Assembly (NCBI GenBank): GCA_946886425.1
Contig: CAMPIP010000042.1
Location: 1-14,974 of the forward strand
Source of the DNA: an uncultured Actinomycetes bacterium
GTDB taxonomy: Bacteria; Actinomycetota; Thermoleophilia; Solirubrobacterales; 70-9
Reading direction: 5' to 3'
Length of the DNA stretch: 14,974 bases
Both the position numbers and the translations under genes were made by a program. Shown here in pieces: positions 14,208 through 14,974 of this stretch. Numbering within the stretch: the first letter of the stretch is position 1; every line of letters starts with the position of its first letter. The notes under the pieces were generated by a model. That model did not search any database, was not told the origin of the DNA, and saw only the letters and a list, made by a program, of their open reading frames with translations.

Positions 14208-14974
14208 GCCGGCTCGGCGATCACGAGACCGCGCTGGTCGGGGCTGAAGGAAATCGCGCTTTTGGTCATCCGCTCCGAGCCCTCGCCGACCGGCCGCAGG
14301 TCGACCTCGCCGAGCACGGTCCGCATCACCCGTTTCATCTCGAGTTCGGCGTAGCTGGCGGCGAGGCAGCGGCGGACGCCGCCGCCGAAGGGGATCCAGG
14401 TGTAGGTCCCGGTCGGCCGCTCGAGGAAGCGCTCGGGCAGGAACTGGCGCGGGTTCGGGTAGATCTCCTCGTTGCGGTGGATCAGGTGCACGCAGGGGGC
14501 GACCGTGGTCCCGGCCGGGATCTCGTAGCCGCCCAGCTCCATCGGCTCGCGCAGCCGCCGGACCACGACCGGGACCGGCGGGCAGAGCCGCAGCGTCTCC
14601 TTGATCACCGCGTCGAGGTAGTCGCCGCCGCCGCCGTTGCGGGCCTCGGCGCGGGTCCGGGCCAGCTTCTCGGGGTGGCGCAGCAGCCGCTCGAAGGTCC
14701 AGGCCAGCGAAGAGGAGGTCGGGCCGTCGGTCAGCAGCGTCATCAGTTCGTCGCGGAGGTCGCTCTCGCTCATCTCCTCGCCGTCCTCGTAGCGGGCGAA
14801 GACCAGCATCGAGACGATGTCCGTGCGGCCCTGGTCGCCTTCGGCGCGGCGCCGCCGGACCTCCGCCATCAGCTCCTCTTCGACCGGCGCCATGGCGCTC
14901 CTGAAGCGGCGGCTGCGCGAGACCCAGCGCGGCCCGAAGAGAAACAGCCGGTTCATCTGCGCGGGGTCGTTCAT
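14204..14974 (-). CDS. Cytochrome P450, C-terminal part (5' end outside window)
   Basis: The 256 visible residues are the second half of a P450 of about 400-450 residues; the Met at the window edge is almost certainly internal. Motifs (numbered in the fragment) are the K helix ETLR (126-129), PERF (180-183) and the haem loop FGGGVRRC (196-203) with ligand Cys203. The I helix reads LLTDGPTSSSLAW (80-92), where the usual form is AGx(E/D)T(T/S) and two more residues, so the acid-Thr pair is not present. P450s insert oxygen using electrons from ferredoxin or other partners; no partner is in view. The stop overlaps the start of the N-monooxygenase gene, so the two probably act on one pathway. Confidence 0.9.
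   Translation of the reverse strand: MNDPAQMNRLFLFGPRWVSRSRRFRSAMAPVEEELMAEVRRRRAEGDQGRTDIVSMLVFARYEDGEEMSESDLRDELMTLLTDGPTSSSLAWTFERLLRHPEKLARTRAEARNGGGGDYLDAVIKETLRLCPPVPVVVRRLREPMELGGYEIPAGTTVAPCVHLIHRNEEIYPNPRQFLPERFLERPTGTYTWIPFGGGVRRCLAASYAELEMKRVMRTVLGEVDLRPVGEGSERMTKSAISFSPDQRGLVIAEPA

Noticed and set aside
13206..14354. A 382-codon plus-strand frame antisense to the N-monooxygenase and P450
   Set aside because: Shadow composition and no motif; it crosses two well-supported minus-strand genes.
14972..14974. ATG at the window edge as the true P450 start
   Set aside because: The fragment would lack the first 150 or so residues of a P450, so this Met is almost surely internal.

Overview
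The window is GC-rich and dense with genes. Small intergenic gaps, GTG starts, an extended -10 promoter of actinobacterial type and the gene families present (DUF7144, DUF389, RDD, an MbtG-like N-oxygenase, actinobacterial P450) point to an actinomycete, perhaps of the Thermoleophilia/Solirubrobacterales kind. The phylum is a fairly safe inference; the class is a guess from style. No insertion sequence, phage gene, CRISPR array, tRNA or rRNA was seen.

Layout from left to right: the C-terminal part of a metallophosphoesterase (1-369, +) meets a DhlA-type haloalkane dehalogenase (409-1302, -) at a shared perfect inverted repeat. Divergent from the dehalogenase is a complete sulfate/thiosulfate ABC importer operon: lipoprotein binding protein, two permeases and the ATPase (1451-5218, +), with tight spacing or overlaps and one visible promoter at about 1395-1403. 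A GC-only hairpin separates it from a convergent cytosolic PhoD-like phosphoesterase (5413-7056, -). Divergent from that are greA, a four-helix DUF7144 membrane protein and a DUF389 membrane protein (7147-9086, +). The DUF389 gene overlaps the convergent RDD-family gene tail to tail by 121 bases. The RDD gene is translationally coupled to a NUDIX hydrolase (8966-10455, -). An ArsR-like winged-helix regulator (10564-11127, +) diverges from the NUDIX gene. It converges on a three-gene minus-strand group: partial cytochrome P450, MbtG-like flavin N-monooxygenase and a lipoprotein PQQ-type beta-propeller dehydrogenase (14974 down to 11289).

Functional reading: the cys genes form one import machine (periplasmic-side capture, channel, ATP hydrolysis). 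The P450 and N-monooxygenase genes overlap by 4 bases and so are probably co-translated; with the downstream PQQ-type gene 39 bases away they make a plausible oxidative pathway with no neighbouring NRPS or siderophore genes in view. The rest is general housekeeping or poorly characterised membrane biology.

The most unusual structural feature is that two convergent gene pairs (ending at 369/409 and 1127x/1129x, i.e. 11127/11289) each have both stop codons at the same register inside a 22-bp inverted repeat, so that the two unrelated genes end with the same bases. The P450 also has an altered oxygen-activation motif in its I helix, and the RDD protein carries three 26-residue tandem repeats.
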